Positions 1-8,636 are shown, numbered from the stretch's first letter. The stretch: DNA of 40,764 nucleotides from Prochlorococcus sp. AG-463-P14 (GCA_003209275.1 QCRX01000004.1:1-40764), one strand, 5' to 3'. Notes: generated by a model from the sequence alone, not told the origin. A program made the numbers and translations.

Positions 1-153
1 GGCCAAGCATTGAAGGTAGGTCCTGGAGAAAGCTTTGCCGCGCCGCAAGATACTGTTCATTACTGTGAAAATGTTGGGAATGAAGCAGTACTAGTTTTTG
101 TTGTTTCTGCTGGAGTCGATGGCATGAAGGTAACAGTCCCTTATAAGAAGTAA
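1..153 (+). CDS. C-terminal fragment of a cupin-like protein (5' end outside window)
   Basis: Frame 1 is open from the window edge for 50 codons to a TAA stop. The visible part contains LKVGPGESFAAPQDTVHY followed by a hydrophobic strand (VLVFVVSAGVDG). A glycine and proline turn, then a conserved-looking His, then a beta strand is the second half of a small cupin barrel, as in metal-binding or sugar-binding cupins. Only the last part of the barrel is present, so substrate and metal ligands cannot be judged. No other gene lies between it and the terminator near position 273. Confidence 0.6.
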   Translation, partial: GQALKVGPGESFAAPQDTVHYCENVGNEAVLVFVVSAGVDGMKVTVPYKK

Positions 154-492
154 TTGGACAGTTCTAAAGAATGAAGGATGCCTGAACTTTTAGCTAACAG
201 ACATCAGATAAAGGGTTCAATGGAGTTGATATCTTTTGAATAATCTATCTCGCTATTTATTCTTATAAAGAGAAAAAATGCTTAGTGCCTAACGCTTTTT
301 TTGTTTTTTTTGACTAGAGAATGTTTTGCTTAAATCGCTTAAATTTAATTCTTGAGGAATCTCTCCTGCTTATGACTTGTATAGTCTTTGTTTGTTTATT
401 TGAAATGATCCTACAAGATTATTCATGTCAGTATAACCTTACAAATTAAATTTTATAGGGTTTAATTTTATTTGATTTATGCGAGGCTTCCT
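154..492. other. gene-free stretch with one terminator-like hairpin
   Basis: I see no convincing coding sequence between the cupin-like gene and the DUF1330-like gene. The stretch is AT-rich and contains the hairpin listed at 271-309. The last 150 bases before the next gene would hold its promoter, but no confident -35/-10 pair stands out. Confidence 0.5.
271..309 (+). terminator. rho-independent terminator candidate after the cupin-like gene
   Basis: An A-run and GCTTAG are followed by a three-base loop, then CTAA(c)GC and a T-run. This makes a stem with one bulged C that extends into A-T pairs. The T-rich tail (TTTTTTTG then eight T) fits termination on the + strand, about 120 bases after the cupin-like stop codon. 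Confidence 0.6.
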
Positions 493-852
493 ATGTTTTC
501 ATCACTGAACATGGGTAAGAGAGGCGCTAAAGGCTATTGGATTTCAACTTCAACCATCATTAACTCAGATTTATTCTCCCAGTATGTGCAGATGGTCACA
601 CCTTGGCTCGAATCTGTAGGCGGAACAATTTTTGCGAAAGATAATCAGCCTATAGGTAAGGAAGGAACTGAAGGAGCAAATCTGGCAGTAATTTGTGAGT
701 TCCCTTCTATTGAAATCGCGATTGAGGCGTATGAATCATGCGAGTATCAAGAGCTAAGCAAGATTCGTAAAATTGCTACAAAGAATGCAACCTTTACGAT
801 TATGGAAGGTATGGATGAGGCCACAAAACTAAGAAGAGCAATGGGCAAGTAG
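493..852 (+). CDS. DUF1330-like small protein
   Basis: The product is 119 aa from the chosen ATG and has the shape of the DUF1330 family, ferredoxin-like dimeric alpha-beta barrel proteins of unknown function. The family pattern is visible: AKGYWISTSTIINS near the N-terminus, a GG turn before the second strand, then VICEFPSIEIAIEAYESCEY and a final FTIMEGMD strand. The ATG at 493 is preferred over an upstream TTG (472) because GCGAGG lies six bases in front of it; a third ATG at 511 (MGKRGAKGYW) is also possible. No enzymatic residue can be assigned. Confidence 0.75.
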   Translation: MFSSLNMGKRGAKGYWISTSTIINSDLFSQYVQMVTPWLESVGGTIFAKDNQPIGKEGTEGANLAVICEFPSIEIAIEAYESCEYQELSKIRKIATKNATFTIMEGMDEATKLRRAMGK

Positions 853-1035
853 CTAAACAACTCCTAAGCGCATTGCACTTTTGACTTTTAATACGATCGC
901 ATCATCAATATCGTTATCAGTACTTTTCACATATTCCTCCAACATTTGAATAAGGAATGCTTTCATTTGTTTCTTGAACAGCCTTTTTACCATTAGGAAG
1001 AGTAAGGGCTTTAATAATAGAAAAATTACACTCAT
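853..1035 (-). CDS. small unknown protein, hydrophobic N-terminus
   Basis: A 60 aa product beginning MSVIFLLLKPLLFLMVKRLF. The start has a short hydrophobic stretch and the rest is a charged helix (QMLEEYVKSTDNDIDDAIVLK). The ATG at 1035 lies one base after the TAG stop of the upstream gene, so the two are probably translationally coupled; an in-frame TTG at 1044 would instead overlap that gene. I do not recognise a family. It may be a small membrane-associated partner of the DUF3764-like protein. Confidence 0.5.
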   Translation of the reverse strand: MSVIFLLLKPLLFLMVKRLFKKQMKAFLIQMLEEYVKSTDNDIDDAIVLKVKSAMRLGVV

Positions 1036-1036
1036 G

Positions 1037-1393
1037 CTATTCAAATGTCCAATTACTAGTCTTGGTCGTTTGCATAATGTGACCAGTCGATTCGATCATC
1101 TTTTTGTTGTCAGAGAGAAGCTTTTCAACGGCTCCAGGCTTTGATTGATGAATTACAACAACCTTTTTTGGATCGTTAATGCTTACACCTCTAAATAATG
1201 GCTTAATGTCATTTTCCCTGTGCATTTTGTCAGCTTCTTTGCTGTCAAATCCAGAAGCCCATTGATCAAATGGGATTTTGATTTTGAAGGTGGTTATAGA
1301 AACCGGAGCAGAAACGACGCTCTTTGGTAGCTGATTGCCAACTAAAACTCCAATTGCAGCAGCAGCTATTGCAATAGTTCCATTGGTTTTCAT
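1037..1393 (-). CDS. DUF3764-like protein with N-terminal membrane anchor
   Basis: The product is 118 aa from the ATG at 1393 (129 aa from an in-frame ATG at 1426). MKTNGTIAIAAAAIGVLVGN is a signal anchor or signal peptide. The remaining domain (ITTFKIKIPFDQWASGFDS, KMHRENDIKPLFRGVSINDP, VVVIHQSKPGAVEKLL, HIMQTTKTSNWTF) resembles the picocyanobacterial DUF3764 family, a small alpha-beta domain of unknown function. The family name is from memory and moderately sure. The later start is preferred because it puts the hydrophobic segment at the N-terminus. It is followed at once by the 60 aa gene on the same strand. Confidence 0.65.
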   Translation of the reverse strand: MKTNGTIAIAAAAIGVLVGNQLPKSVVSAPVSITTFKIKIPFDQWASGFDSKEADKMHRENDIKPLFRGVSINDPKKVVVIHQSKPGAVEKLLSDNKKMIESTGHIMQTTKTSNWTFE

Positions 1394-1522
1394 AAGTAGT
1401 TCTACTTGCCAAAGCTTGTTAAGCATATTCAGTTTTTGAATCTTGGCAGAATTATTCCTGATGGTTTATAAGCTTTACGATAAATTATTTGTTTATTTAG
1501 ACTTATTACCGGGATCAATGAG

Positions 1523-1660
1523 TTAGCCAGGTTGGAACTTACTGATACACCAAAGCACTATCGCAAGGACTACAGAGCCCATATATAAATAAGCAAATAT
1601 CATTCTCCAACTAAACTTTGTTTTCTCTGGGGGGACCTTTGAAGGCTCTGGATTGGTCAT
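1523..1660 (-). CDS. 45 aa single-span membrane protein
   Basis: An ATG-started reading frame encodes 45 aa: a polar proline-rich start (MTNPEPSKVPPEKTKFSW), one membrane span (IFAYLYMGSVVLAIVLWCI) and a short tail SKFQPG. The polar-then-hydrophobic layout without internal stops in an AT-rich spacer supports coding. No family is recognised. It is one of many such tiny membrane proteins in the left third of this window. Confidence 0.5.
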   Translation of the reverse strand: MTNPEPSKVPPEKTKFSWRMIFAYLYMGSVVLAIVLWCISKFQPG

Positions 1661-1732
1661 TAGACGCAGGAATCATTAATTTAAGCCTAGACCTTTTTGC
1701 TGTTTTCGTTAGAGGCAGGTTATAAGCATTCC

Positions 1733-1849
1733 ATGCTTGAAAACCTAAGTCTATTTCGAGAGAAACTGCTTTACGAACAAGAAGAAGAAATCTTAGCGAT
1801 TGTCAAAGCCTGTCGTAACAGGAACCTCTCTGTAAACCTTAATCAATAG
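1733..1849 (+). CDS. possible 38 aa peptide
   Basis: An ATG frame of 38 codons begins MLENLSLFREKLLYEQEEEI and ends NLSVNLNQ with adjacent TAG stops. It is acidic and helical, with no membrane segment. An AGG-containing stretch lies about 15 bases upstream, farther than ideal. Coding is only weakly supported, by composition and ATG use. Confidence 0.25.
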   Translation: MLENLSLFREKLLYEQEEEILAIVKACRNRNLSVNLNQ

Positions 1850-1933
1850 TAGTCGAATATTTTTCTTGTTGGATGACGATCTAAATGCTCTTCTAAGACC
1901 TCTGTCATTTTTGTAATCATGTAATTTTATGGA

Positions 1934-2314
1934 GTGAGTATTTTTAGCTCTATGGAACCGACCCCAGAATTTGCCAAGAAGTGTCGTGAGGATGCACTTC
2001 GGAAATATGAAGATGAGCGACAGGCTTTTGGCCTTCAGATGATGACCATGGGTTATTACAAGGTTAAGTCGCTTCTAAGTGAAGATGGCTTGAGAAAGGT
2101 TGGCAAAATTGATGCAAGAAGAGAAAACGATGAATCATTTAATCGAGAGTTCAGTGAAAAGATGTGGAAAAGTACTGAGGAGGCTTGGGGACAGGCCCTT
2201 GGACAGTTGATGATAAAAATTTCGGGAGCTTATGAACTTAAGATGGGCCAAGATATTAGAGTTGAGCTTCCTGAAGATCTCGATGAAGATCCTAAGCTTG
2301 ATTTTTACGCATAA
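1934..2314 (+). CDS. conserved-looking soluble protein of unknown function
   Basis: Product of 126 aa from a GTG start, or 120 aa from the ATG at 1952 (MEPTPEFAKKCREDALRKYE). It is highly charged and mostly helical, with no signal peptide or membrane span, and ends in an acidic tail (ELPEDLDEDPKLDFYA). Neither start has a strong ribosome site, so the N-terminus is uncertain. I do not recognise a family. It converges on the secreted protein gene downstream with no clear terminator between them. Confidence 0.6.
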   Translation: MSIFSSMEPTPEFAKKCREDALRKYEDERQAFGLQMMTMGYYKVKSLLSEDGLRKVGKIDARRENDESFNREFSEKMWKSTEEAWGQALGQLMIKISGAYELKMGQDIRVELPEDLDEDPKLDFYA

Positions 2315-2393
2315 AATTATATTGAATTATTCAAAATTAAAGCTTTATAGATTGCCATTTATTCTCAATATGTCCAATAGAGTATAATATTAG

Positions 2394-2828
2394 TTAGCCA
2401 ACTCCAAAAGGTTTAAATGGCTTAGGTTGGGATGCTTCTCGATCTCTATTGGCAAAAACAATTAAATAATCATATAAGCCCTGTTCAGAAATCCCTAAGT
2501 TATCTCCACAATCATTGAATATATTCCCAGAGAGGGATTTAGCAAGTTCTTCTGGGGGAATAGCCAATACTTCTTTAAGAATAGGTGAAAATATGAGGCC
2601 TCTAACTATTTCTTTTGCAGCAGTCTCACCGGCTTGTTCTGGTTCAAGACCTCTTGAGACTGCAGAACAAAACTTTTCTGAGAAAGTTTCGCTTAAATCG
2701 GAAATTGAAGTAGAGCCATTAGTATCTTTTGCTAATGCAACAGAAGGAAAAAGATTAAATGAAAGAAAGATAATGGAGGAAAGCAAAAGCGGAATAGATT
2801 GCTTGAAGAAGCTGAGAAGAAAATTCAT
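2394..2828 (-). CDS. secreted protein of unknown function
   Basis: From the ATG at 2828 the product is 144 aa (154 aa from an upstream in-frame start at 2858). It opens with MNFLLSFFKQ, a hydrophobic core (LLLSSIIFLSFNLF) and a signal peptidase I-type site after SVALA, before KDTNGS. The mature part has two cysteines (in EKFCSAVSR and FNDCGDN) that could pair, and ends PKPFKPFGVG. The later start is preferred because it leaves a normal-length signal peptide. Export to periplasm or thylakoid lumen is inferred; the function is unknown. Confidence 0.65.
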   Translation of the reverse strand: MNFLLSFFKQSIPLLLSSIIFLSFNLFPSVALAKDTNGSTSISDLSETFSEKFCSAVSRGLEPEQAGETAAKEIVRGLIFSPILKEVLAIPPEELAKSLSGNIFNDCGDNLGISEQGLYDYLIVFANRDREASQPKPFKPFGVG

Positions 2829-2877
2829 GCCTTGATATTGGTTTGACTTGTTAGACAATAAATGAGTATTAACTACT

Positions 2878-2967
2878 TTAGTTGCCTCGACGATTGAAGA
2901 AGTCTTTTTGAAATCGAGAGATCATCCCATCAGCCTTGGCATTAACTTTGATGGTGAGTTGAGACAT
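2878..2967 (-). CDS. 29 aa peptide upstream of the secreted-protein gene
   Basis: A short ATG frame encodes MSQLTIKVNAKADGM followed by a basic, aromatic tail (RFQKDFFNRRGN) and TAA. CAGG sits four bases before the ATG. The peptide is amphipathic and ends about 50 bases before the next gene on the same strand, so it could be a leader or a stand-alone small protein. No family is recognised. Confidence 0.4.
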   Translation of the reverse strand: MSQLTIKVNAKADGMISRFQKDFFNRRGN

Positions 2968-3173
2968 TAAACCTGAATCATCTATTCTATTCGTAGCATT
3001 TTGTTGTCATGCCAACCTAACCCTTTCTGTTTTACTGGGAGATATCCTTCAAACCTTCTATACATCAAGTGAGCAAGGGAGACTTGAAAAAATAGAATTC
3101 GTTCCTTAGTTTTCAAGGGTGATAACGATAACTAATTCCTCTTGAGATTTCAGTTCGCTCCAAATCAGACGAA

Positions 3174-4358
3174 ATGACGCGATTTATCCATTCAGCCGAT
3201 TGGCAAATAGGGAAGCCCTATCTAAATATAAAAGATGAACTAAAGCGATTTAGGCTTCAAGAAGAACGTGTGCATGCCATAAGACGTATTAGAGATGCAG
3301 CAAAGGCTCAGGCTTCGCATTTTGTTTTAGTAGCAGGAGACTTGTTCGATTCGCCGACCCCTTCAACTACCACCGTATTAGAAGTCCTTGAGGCGATTGG
3401 AGAGATGGAGGTACCTGTATTTGTCATCCCTGGGAATCACGACTACGGAGCTCTGGGAACAGTTTGGTATCGAGATGATTTTCAGCGTCATCACAATCAG
3501 TTAGCTCCCAACCTTAAACTTTTACTAAAGAGACAACCATTTGAAATTGATCAAGCGGTCATTCTTCCATGTCCTTTACTACGCAATAAGGACAATGCTG
3601 ATCCCACACTTTGGGTGCAAAATTTTGAATGGAAGAAGTTGTCTGTTACTAAACCTCGGATAGTGCTTGCTCATGGGGGTGTACATGACTTTGTCGGACG
3701 GGATTATCTATTTGATGAAGAGGCTCAGAATGGTTCAAATAACATAATTAATTTAGAGAACCTCCCTGCGAATGAAATCGACTACATCGCTTTGGGCGAT
3801 TGGCATAATCTGAAGCAAGTCAACTCACGAGCTTGGTATTCAGGCACACCAGAGCCGGATCGTTTTGATCAAGGATGTGACAATCACCGTGGACAAGTTT
3901 TACATGTAGAGGTTGATCGAGGCTCTCTCCCAAAAGTTCGGCCTCTACTTACTGGACGTATAAAGTGGCACAATCTAACTTTTAAGTTTACCGATGATAA
4001 GGATCTTGAAACTCTTGAACGTCAGATACAAGCATTAACTGATGGGCGAGTTTCTCGAGATTTGATGAGGATAGAGATTAGTGGAGCACTAAGTCTTGCG
4101 GGACATTGTCGATATGAGCAATTAAAGTCTGATCTAGAAAATACATTATTGAGACTCAGAGTTAAAGGTGAATGTCATAAAGAACCAGAAGCGGAAGAAC
4201 TTGAAAAGTTAACAACACATTTACAAGACCCATTAATTGCTCAAGTAGCTACTCAGCTTCAACAACGCCTACAGAAAGAAAAAAAACAAGATTCTGAGGA
4301 AGCATCCATAACTCGCACAGCACTTTGTGAGTTGTATCGCTTTGCAATGAGCAGTTAA
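3174..4358 (+). CDS. SbcD/Mre11/YhaO-like metallophosphoesterase (DNA repair nuclease)
   Basis: A 394 aa calcineurin-like phosphoesterase with the ordered metal-binding motifs of Mre11/SbcD nucleases: HSADWQIG (residues 6-13), GDLFD (55-59), GNHDY (87-91), AHGGVHD (166-172) and GDWHN (208-212). SGTPEPDRF (223-231) is the strand that caps the active site in this family. The family cuts DNA ends and hairpins in a complex with an SMC-like ATPase. The ATPase gene follows after five bases, which supports a nuclease-ATPase operon. The N-terminus is closer to YhaO-type proteins than to E. coli SbcD; this is inference from the partner's architecture. The C-terminal 130 residues are charged and probably form the partner-binding helix region. 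Confidence 0.85.
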   Translation: MTRFIHSADWQIGKPYLNIKDELKRFRLQEERVHAIRRIRDAAKAQASHFVLVAGDLFDSPTPSTTTVLEVLEAIGEMEVPVFVIPGNHDYGALGTVWYRDDFQRHHNQLAPNLKLLLKRQPFEIDQAVILPCPLLRNKDNADPTLWVQNFEWKKLSVTKPRIVLAHGGVHDFVGRDYLFDEEAQNGSNNIINLENLPANEIDYIALGDWHNLKQVNSRAWYSGTPEPDRFDQGCDNHRGQVLHVEVDRGSLPKVRPLLTGRIKWHNLTFKFTDDKDLETLERQIQALTDGRVSRDLMRIEISGALSLAGHCRYEQLKSDLENTLLRLRVKGECHKEPEAEELEKLTTHLQDPLIAQVATQLQQRLQKEKKQDSEEASITRTALCELYRFAMSS

Positions 4359-4363
4359 GGGTT

Positions 4364-7105
4364 ATGCGTCTTATTAGTTGTCATCTTCAAAACGTACGAG
4401 TTCATAGTGATTTGTTTGTGGAGTTTTCATCTGGCATCACTTTGATTGGCGGAGCTAATGAATCTGGTAAAAGTACTTTGATAGAGGCTCTTCATCGAGC
4501 TTTATTTCTAAAGGCTTCAGCAACTGGTGGACCAGTCGAAAGTCTCAGATCAAAGTCTTATTTAGGTCATCCAATAGTTCAGTTAACTTTTGAAGCAAGA
4601 GGTGAGGTATATAGCTTACGGAAATGTTTTAGTGGTAGTTCTGGTCAAATCACTCTTAATAGTCAAACTAGTGGAAGTCAACTTTCAGGTCCAATTGCAG
4701 AGGACTTTTTAGCTGGTTTGTTAGGAGTAAAAGAAATACTTGGTAGTCGTCAGGCAAATAATCTTTTGCCAACTCGTTGGGCTCATCTTTGGGTGATGCA
4801 AGGATTTGCAGGAAAAGATCTCTTTAAAACAAGTAAAGCTAATTATGATTGTGATTCTTTGCTTAATCAGTTAGAAAAAGGAGGTGGAGCAGCAATTCAG
4901 CAGTCAACTCATGATCAACGAGTTAGCCAATTAATTGATAATGCCTTAGATGAAAATTTTACGAGTCGTGGCATAAAAAAAAATTCCTCTTTGTGGAAGC
5001 ACAAGGAGGAGCTAGATGCTGCTGAGAGGGATTTAAAGTCAGCTTTTTCAAAACAATTAGAATATGAGAAGGCCAATGAGGAATTAGTTGAAATAAGTAA
5101 AAGAATTGAACAATTACAAAACATTGAACTGCCTAAATATCTTGATCAAAAACGAGTCTTGTCAGAAGGAACCGATGAGATTTTACGTCTTCAGACGAAA
5201 ATAACTCTTCTTGAGACTGAATTAGAACCAATTAAACTAAGATCCCAAGCAATTCAAAAGATTTCATTTGAACTTAATGAGCTTTGTGAGGAAATTAAAT
5301 CTAGGGAGGAAAAACGAGTTGATTTACAAAAAAAACATGTTGAATTTGAATCAAATCGATTGATTCTGTTTAATGACATTAAATTAAAGAGAGACGTACT
5401 TTTAAGCCTTAAGAAAAAGTTGCAAAAAATAGAACAGCAACGTTATTTGTTTCAACTATTAGTAGATCGATCAAGATCAAAAGAAACTATTTCAAGATTA
5501 AATATTGATTTGCAAAAAAATCAAATTTCATCAGAAAAGATAAATGATTTAAAAAAAGAAATAGCTTCTCTTTCAAAAATAGAACGTTCTGATATAGAGG
5601 ATATGCGAGATATTCAGCAACGTATGCGGGATATTCTTATTCAACAGAGAACTATGGCAATAAGCCTAAAAGTATTAAGATCTAATCAAACGATATCTAT
5701 CAATGGTAAAGAATTATGTGAAGGTCAGAAAAAAAGAATCGATGAGGATTTTCAGCTCAAAATTGGGGACGATGTTTTATTAGAGGTTTGTCCAGGAGGT
5801 GGAGATGCTCTTAGTGATTTAAAAAATCAATACTCAGCAATTGAAAAAGAATTTTCTCAAAGGCTTTCTGGTTTTGGATTAACTTCTATAGAAGTTGCCT
5901 CAATGCATTTTGAGAAACGGATAGGTATAGAAAAACAACTCTCTATTTTGGAAGCATCTTCTCCGACTAATATACAAACATTGAAGAACGATTTAAATGA
6001 GTTAAATCTGAAGACACTTGAGCTTAATAATAAACTCTCATCTTTAGAAGTTTGTCGAAGAGAATTTGAAATGGATCAATCTATACCTAATAGTCTTATT
6101 GACCTTATTTCTCTTCAGCAAAAAGTTCAATCAACATATAGCCATACTTCTTTAGCATATAATAATGCAGAATATGAACTTGAAGCAGCTCAGGCCAGTT
6201 ATCAAAACTTAATTGATAGTCAAGCAAATCATAATAGCGATCTTAAAGTCATTGAGAATGTTCTCAGCGATCGCCAAGAAAAAGTTGGCAATCTTAAAAA
6301 ACAATATGGCAATGATGACTCGTTAAAATCTCAGCTGAGTGTGCATAAGAAAGTTCTTATGAATGGTCAAGAGAATTTAATTAAATTAAAAAGTCAATTA
6401 AAATCACTGTCAAGTCTAAAAGCTAATGATGACTTAAGGAATCTTCAAACTAAGATTAAAGTTCTTGAAGAAAATAAAGAGCATTTAATAGCTCAGATGG
6501 GAGCTGCAAAGAGAACTTGTGATGAAATAAGTTCTAATAATCCATATTCTGAGGTTGAGAATGCAGAAGTTAAATTAGAGATAGTTCGAGATGAATATCA
6601 AAATATTTTGAGAATTACAGAAGCACAAAAGCTTTTACAAAAGCTTTTTCTTCAAGCTCAGACAGATCTATCAAGGCGTTATACAAAACCTCTGGCAGAG
6701 GCAATAGAAAGTTACCTTAGTCCTTTGGTTTCTGACCGACCTGTCACAAAATTAAGTTTTGATCAGAGCAGTGGTTTTAACAACCTACAAATGAGAAGAG
6801 GCAAAGAGTTCTATGAATTCGATGAACTCAGTGGAGGAATGAAAGAGCAGCTTTCTGCCGCTTTGCGATTGTCAATGGCTGATGTACTTAAAATAGAGAA
6901 TAATGGATGTTTACCGCTTGTATTTGATGATGCTTTTACCAACTCAGATCCGCAAAGAATATTTCTTATAAAACAAATGCTACTTAATGCAGTGGAAAGA
7001 GGACTTCAGATAATTTTTCTTACTTGTGATCCTGATGCTTACGGATCTTTTGGAGATCTTAAAGTCCTTTTAGATCAAGACCATAAATCAATTAAATCTA
7101 ATTAG
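4364..7105 (+). CDS. SbcC/Rad50/YhaN-like SMC-type ATPase without zinc hook
   Basis: A 913 aa ABC-type ATPase split by a long coiled coil. The N-terminal Walker A is GGANESGKST (29-38). The C-terminal half carries the signature LSGGMKEQ (823-830) and Walker B LPLVFDD (850-856). Residues about 190-430 and 485-770 are charged heptad-rich helices. At the apex, where Rad50/SbcC has a CXXC zinc hook, there is a short beta-rich insert instead (about 432-483: SINGKELCEG, KIGDDVLLEVCPGGGDAL) and no CXXC anywhere in the protein. This matches the YhaN-like branch as I remember it. Translation is probably coupled to the nuclease gene, whose stop codon overlaps the AAGGG ribosome site. Confidence 0.85.
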   Translation: MRLISCHLQNVRVHSDLFVEFSSGITLIGGANESGKSTLIEALHRALFLKASATGGPVESLRSKSYLGHPIVQLTFEARGEVYSLRKCFSGSSGQITLNSQTSGSQLSGPIAEDFLAGLLGVKEILGSRQANNLLPTRWAHLWVMQGFAGKDLFKTSKANYDCDSLLNQLEKGGGAAIQQSTHDQRVSQLIDNALDENFTSRGIKKNSSLWKHKEELDAAERDLKSAFSKQLEYEKANEELVEISKRIEQLQNIELPKYLDQKRVLSEGTDEILRLQTKITLLETELEPIKLRSQAIQKISFELNELCEEIKSREEKRVDLQKKHVEFESNRLILFNDIKLKRDVLLSLKKKLQKIEQQRYLFQLLVDRSRSKETISRLNIDLQKNQISSEKINDLKKEIASLSKIERSDIEDMRDIQQRMRDILIQQRTMAISLKVLRSNQTISINGKELCEGQKKRIDEDFQLKIGDDVLLEVCPGGGDALSDLKNQYSAIEKEFSQRLSGFGLTSIEVASMHFEKRIGIEKQLSILEASSPTNIQTLKNDLNELNLKTLELNNKLSSLEVCRREFEMDQSIPNSLIDLISLQQKVQSTYSHTSLAYNNAEYELEAAQASYQNLIDSQANHNSDLKVIENVLSDRQEKVGNLKKQYGNDDSLKSQLSVHKKVLMNGQENLIKLKSQLKSLSSLKANDDLRNLQTKIKVLEENKEHLIAQMGAAKRTCDEISSNNPYSEVENAEVKLEIVRDEYQNILRITEAQKLLQKLFLQAQTDLSRRYTKPLAEAIESYLSPLVSDRPVTKLSFDQSSGFNNLQMRRGKEFYEFDELSGGMKEQLSAALRLSMADVLKIENNGCLPLVFDDAFTNSDPQRIFLIKQMLLNAVERGLQIIFLTCDPDAYGSFGDLKVLLDQDHKSIKSN

Positions 7106-7207
7106 AATAGATGTTTAGATTAATTATGAATCTTATGCGAGTGATTAGTTAGACACCTGTTAATAAATACGTTATTTAAGTTATCTTCTCAGGTTTATTA
7201 TATTCTA

Positions 7208-7324
7208 TTATCTTCTGAAAATAATTATTGCAAGAATTATTGCCGAAATAATAGCGAATGATGTGAGTGAACCAAAAATTCTAAAGATATATTTTTGAGC
7301 CTCATGTAACCAGTCATTTTCCAT
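7208..7324 (-). CDS. 38 aa single-span membrane protein
   Basis: A short ATG frame encodes MENDWLHEAQKYIFRIFG and then one membrane span (LTSFAIISAIILAIIIF) closing with RR and TAA. The acidic N-terminus and arginine-ended span are typical of small thylakoid or plasma membrane subunits, and the frame is clean in an AT-rich spacer. No family is recognised. Confidence 0.45.
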   Translation of the reverse strand: MENDWLHEAQKYIFRIFGSLTSFAIISAIILAIIIFRR

Positions 7325-7537
7325 ACTTATATTATGCCTTGTTAAATACTCTGTTAAGCCTAACCATTATAAGAATGAAAGTTATCGAAACATTTTAAAT
7401 TCTAATGTAAATCTCCTGATTCAGAGTAGAAGTGCATTGCCGATATCCTGCTGATTAGTTCATATGTGGATAAAGGTTGAAGACTGAAGGATCTACGAGA
7501 TAGTTGCTTATCCTAAAGATAATACTTCCTAAGAACT

Positions 7538-7753
7538 TTATTTCGAATCATGAGTATCTTCTTTGGGGTAAAGTCTTGCTATTTTCTTGGCCTGTTCCTC
7601 AGCTTTAGAAACTGAATATCTCTTTTCCGCTATACGCCGCAAGACTATTCCAGGGATAAACCAAACTGCTCCTAGAACTACCAGCATGAATATGGGGTTG
7701 TACCAGGTCATGCGCAAGATGCTATCTATCATCTTATTTACAAGTTCGTCCAA
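7538..7753 (-). CDS. 71 aa small membrane protein
   Basis: MDELVNKMIDSILRMTWYN leads into one membrane span (PIFMLVVLGAVWFIPGIVL), followed by a basic stretch (RRIAEKRYSVSKAEEQAKK) and a polar tail. The positive charges after the span suggest that the C-terminus faces the cytoplasm. A second in-frame ATG (residue 8) is possible. No family recognised. Confidence 0.6.
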   Translation of the reverse strand: MDELVNKMIDSILRMTWYNPIFMLVVLGAVWFIPGIVLRRIAEKRYSVSKAEEQAKKIARLYPKEDTHDSK

Positions 7754-8004
7754 AGTATAAATCAGGATAATAAGGCACTAGATTTTCTTAAGATCAGTGA
7801 AAGAAGAATAGGCAAATCTGTTTATATTGCATTATTCGCTTGACAGCTTCTACTTAGTAAAACTTAGAGACTTATTAGAAATAATTAAATACTTTTAATC
7901 CTCTAAAGATTGTCTTAGGTCTTTTACTATTTTAGGATTAATGTTTATATGTAATTAACGATGTGTTTTATAGACAACAAGAATTAATAAACTTGCTTTA
8001 AGTC

Positions 8005-8193
8005 TTAGAATCCTTTTGAATTGGATTTTTCTGATATCTTAGATAGCTTTTCCTGATTCCCGTTTAAACGTTTAAAGCCAAAACCAATTCCAACGATAAG
8101 AACTAAAAGGAAAATAACCATTACCCAAATCACTAATGCGGTGGTTGATGACATTCCATTTAGCTTTAACGCCTGAGAGAAATAAGAATCCAT
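8005..8193 (-). CDS. 62 aa membrane protein ending in KGF
   Basis: After a 17-residue polar start there is one long membrane span (TALVIWVMVIFLLVLIVGIGFGF), then a basic lysine- and serine-rich tail ending SNSKGF. The layout and the last three residues match the small protein encoded at 12298-12486. An in-frame ATG at residue 14 is an alternative start. Function unknown. Confidence 0.55.
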   Translation of the reverse strand: MDSYFSQALKLNGMSSTTALVIWVMVIFLLVLIVGIGFGFKRLNGNQEKLSKISEKSNSKGF

Positions 8194-8303
8194 ATTCTAT
8201 AATGTTAATTAGGTTTAGAATTTATTACCATTAGATTCTCACGTAAGATTTGTTTTGAGTGTAATTAGCATATAACTTTAACAATTGCCAACCAATTAGT
8301 TGG

Positions 8304-8393
8304 CTAATCTGACTCGGTTAGTGACCAAACTAGAATCCCAAACCAACTAACAAACATTACAGCCAAGAGAGCGTCTATAAGCCATTGACCCAT
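8304..8393 (-). CDS. 29 aa single-span membrane peptide
   Basis: The frame encodes MGQWLIDALLAVMFVSWFGI and a short tail LVWSLTESD before TAG. An AGAGGG ribosome site lies about nine bases upstream of the ATG, good support for such a short frame. The size resembles one-helix photosystem or NDH subunits, but no known subunit is recognised. Confidence 0.5.
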   Translation of the reverse strand: MGQWLIDALLAVMFVSWFGILVWSLTESD

Positions 8394-8441
8394 ATCAGGT
8401 TTCCCTCTAGCATTTTCTAAACTTACACTTTATCTAAGGCC

Positions 8442-8636
8442 TTACTCTGCATCTGAATAAGATTTAAATATTCTCTTTTCCGCAACTATTATTAAAAGCC
8501 AAGCAACACCAAGAGTAAAACTTAAGTCGTATTGGCCTTTAAGTAAATCAATTACAGACAGAGTACTTGCGAGGATAGCCATTGTGCGGATCACCCATCT
8601 ACCTGGGGTGATCAAGGGCTTTTGTGGGTTCTCCAT
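8442..8636 (-). CDS. 64 aa two-segment membrane protein
   Basis: A proline-containing polar start (MENPQKPLITPGRW) is followed by two hydrophobic segments (VIRTMAILASTLSVIDLL and FTLGVAWLLIIVA) and a short charged tail. The two segments are separated by KGQYDLS, so a helical hairpin in the membrane is likely. No family recognised. Confidence 0.55.
   Translation of the reverse strand: MENPQKPLITPGRWVIRTMAILASTLSVIDLLKGQYDLSFTLGVAWLLIIVAEKRIFKSYSDAE

Noticed and set aside
2515-2835. 106-codon + strand frame opposite the secreted-protein gene
   Set aside because: It is fully antisense to a gene with a good signal peptide and has no recognisable domain.
6266-6273. HIP1 octamer GCGATCGC
   Set aside because: I noticed only a single copy, inside coding sequence; not enough to count as a repeat family.
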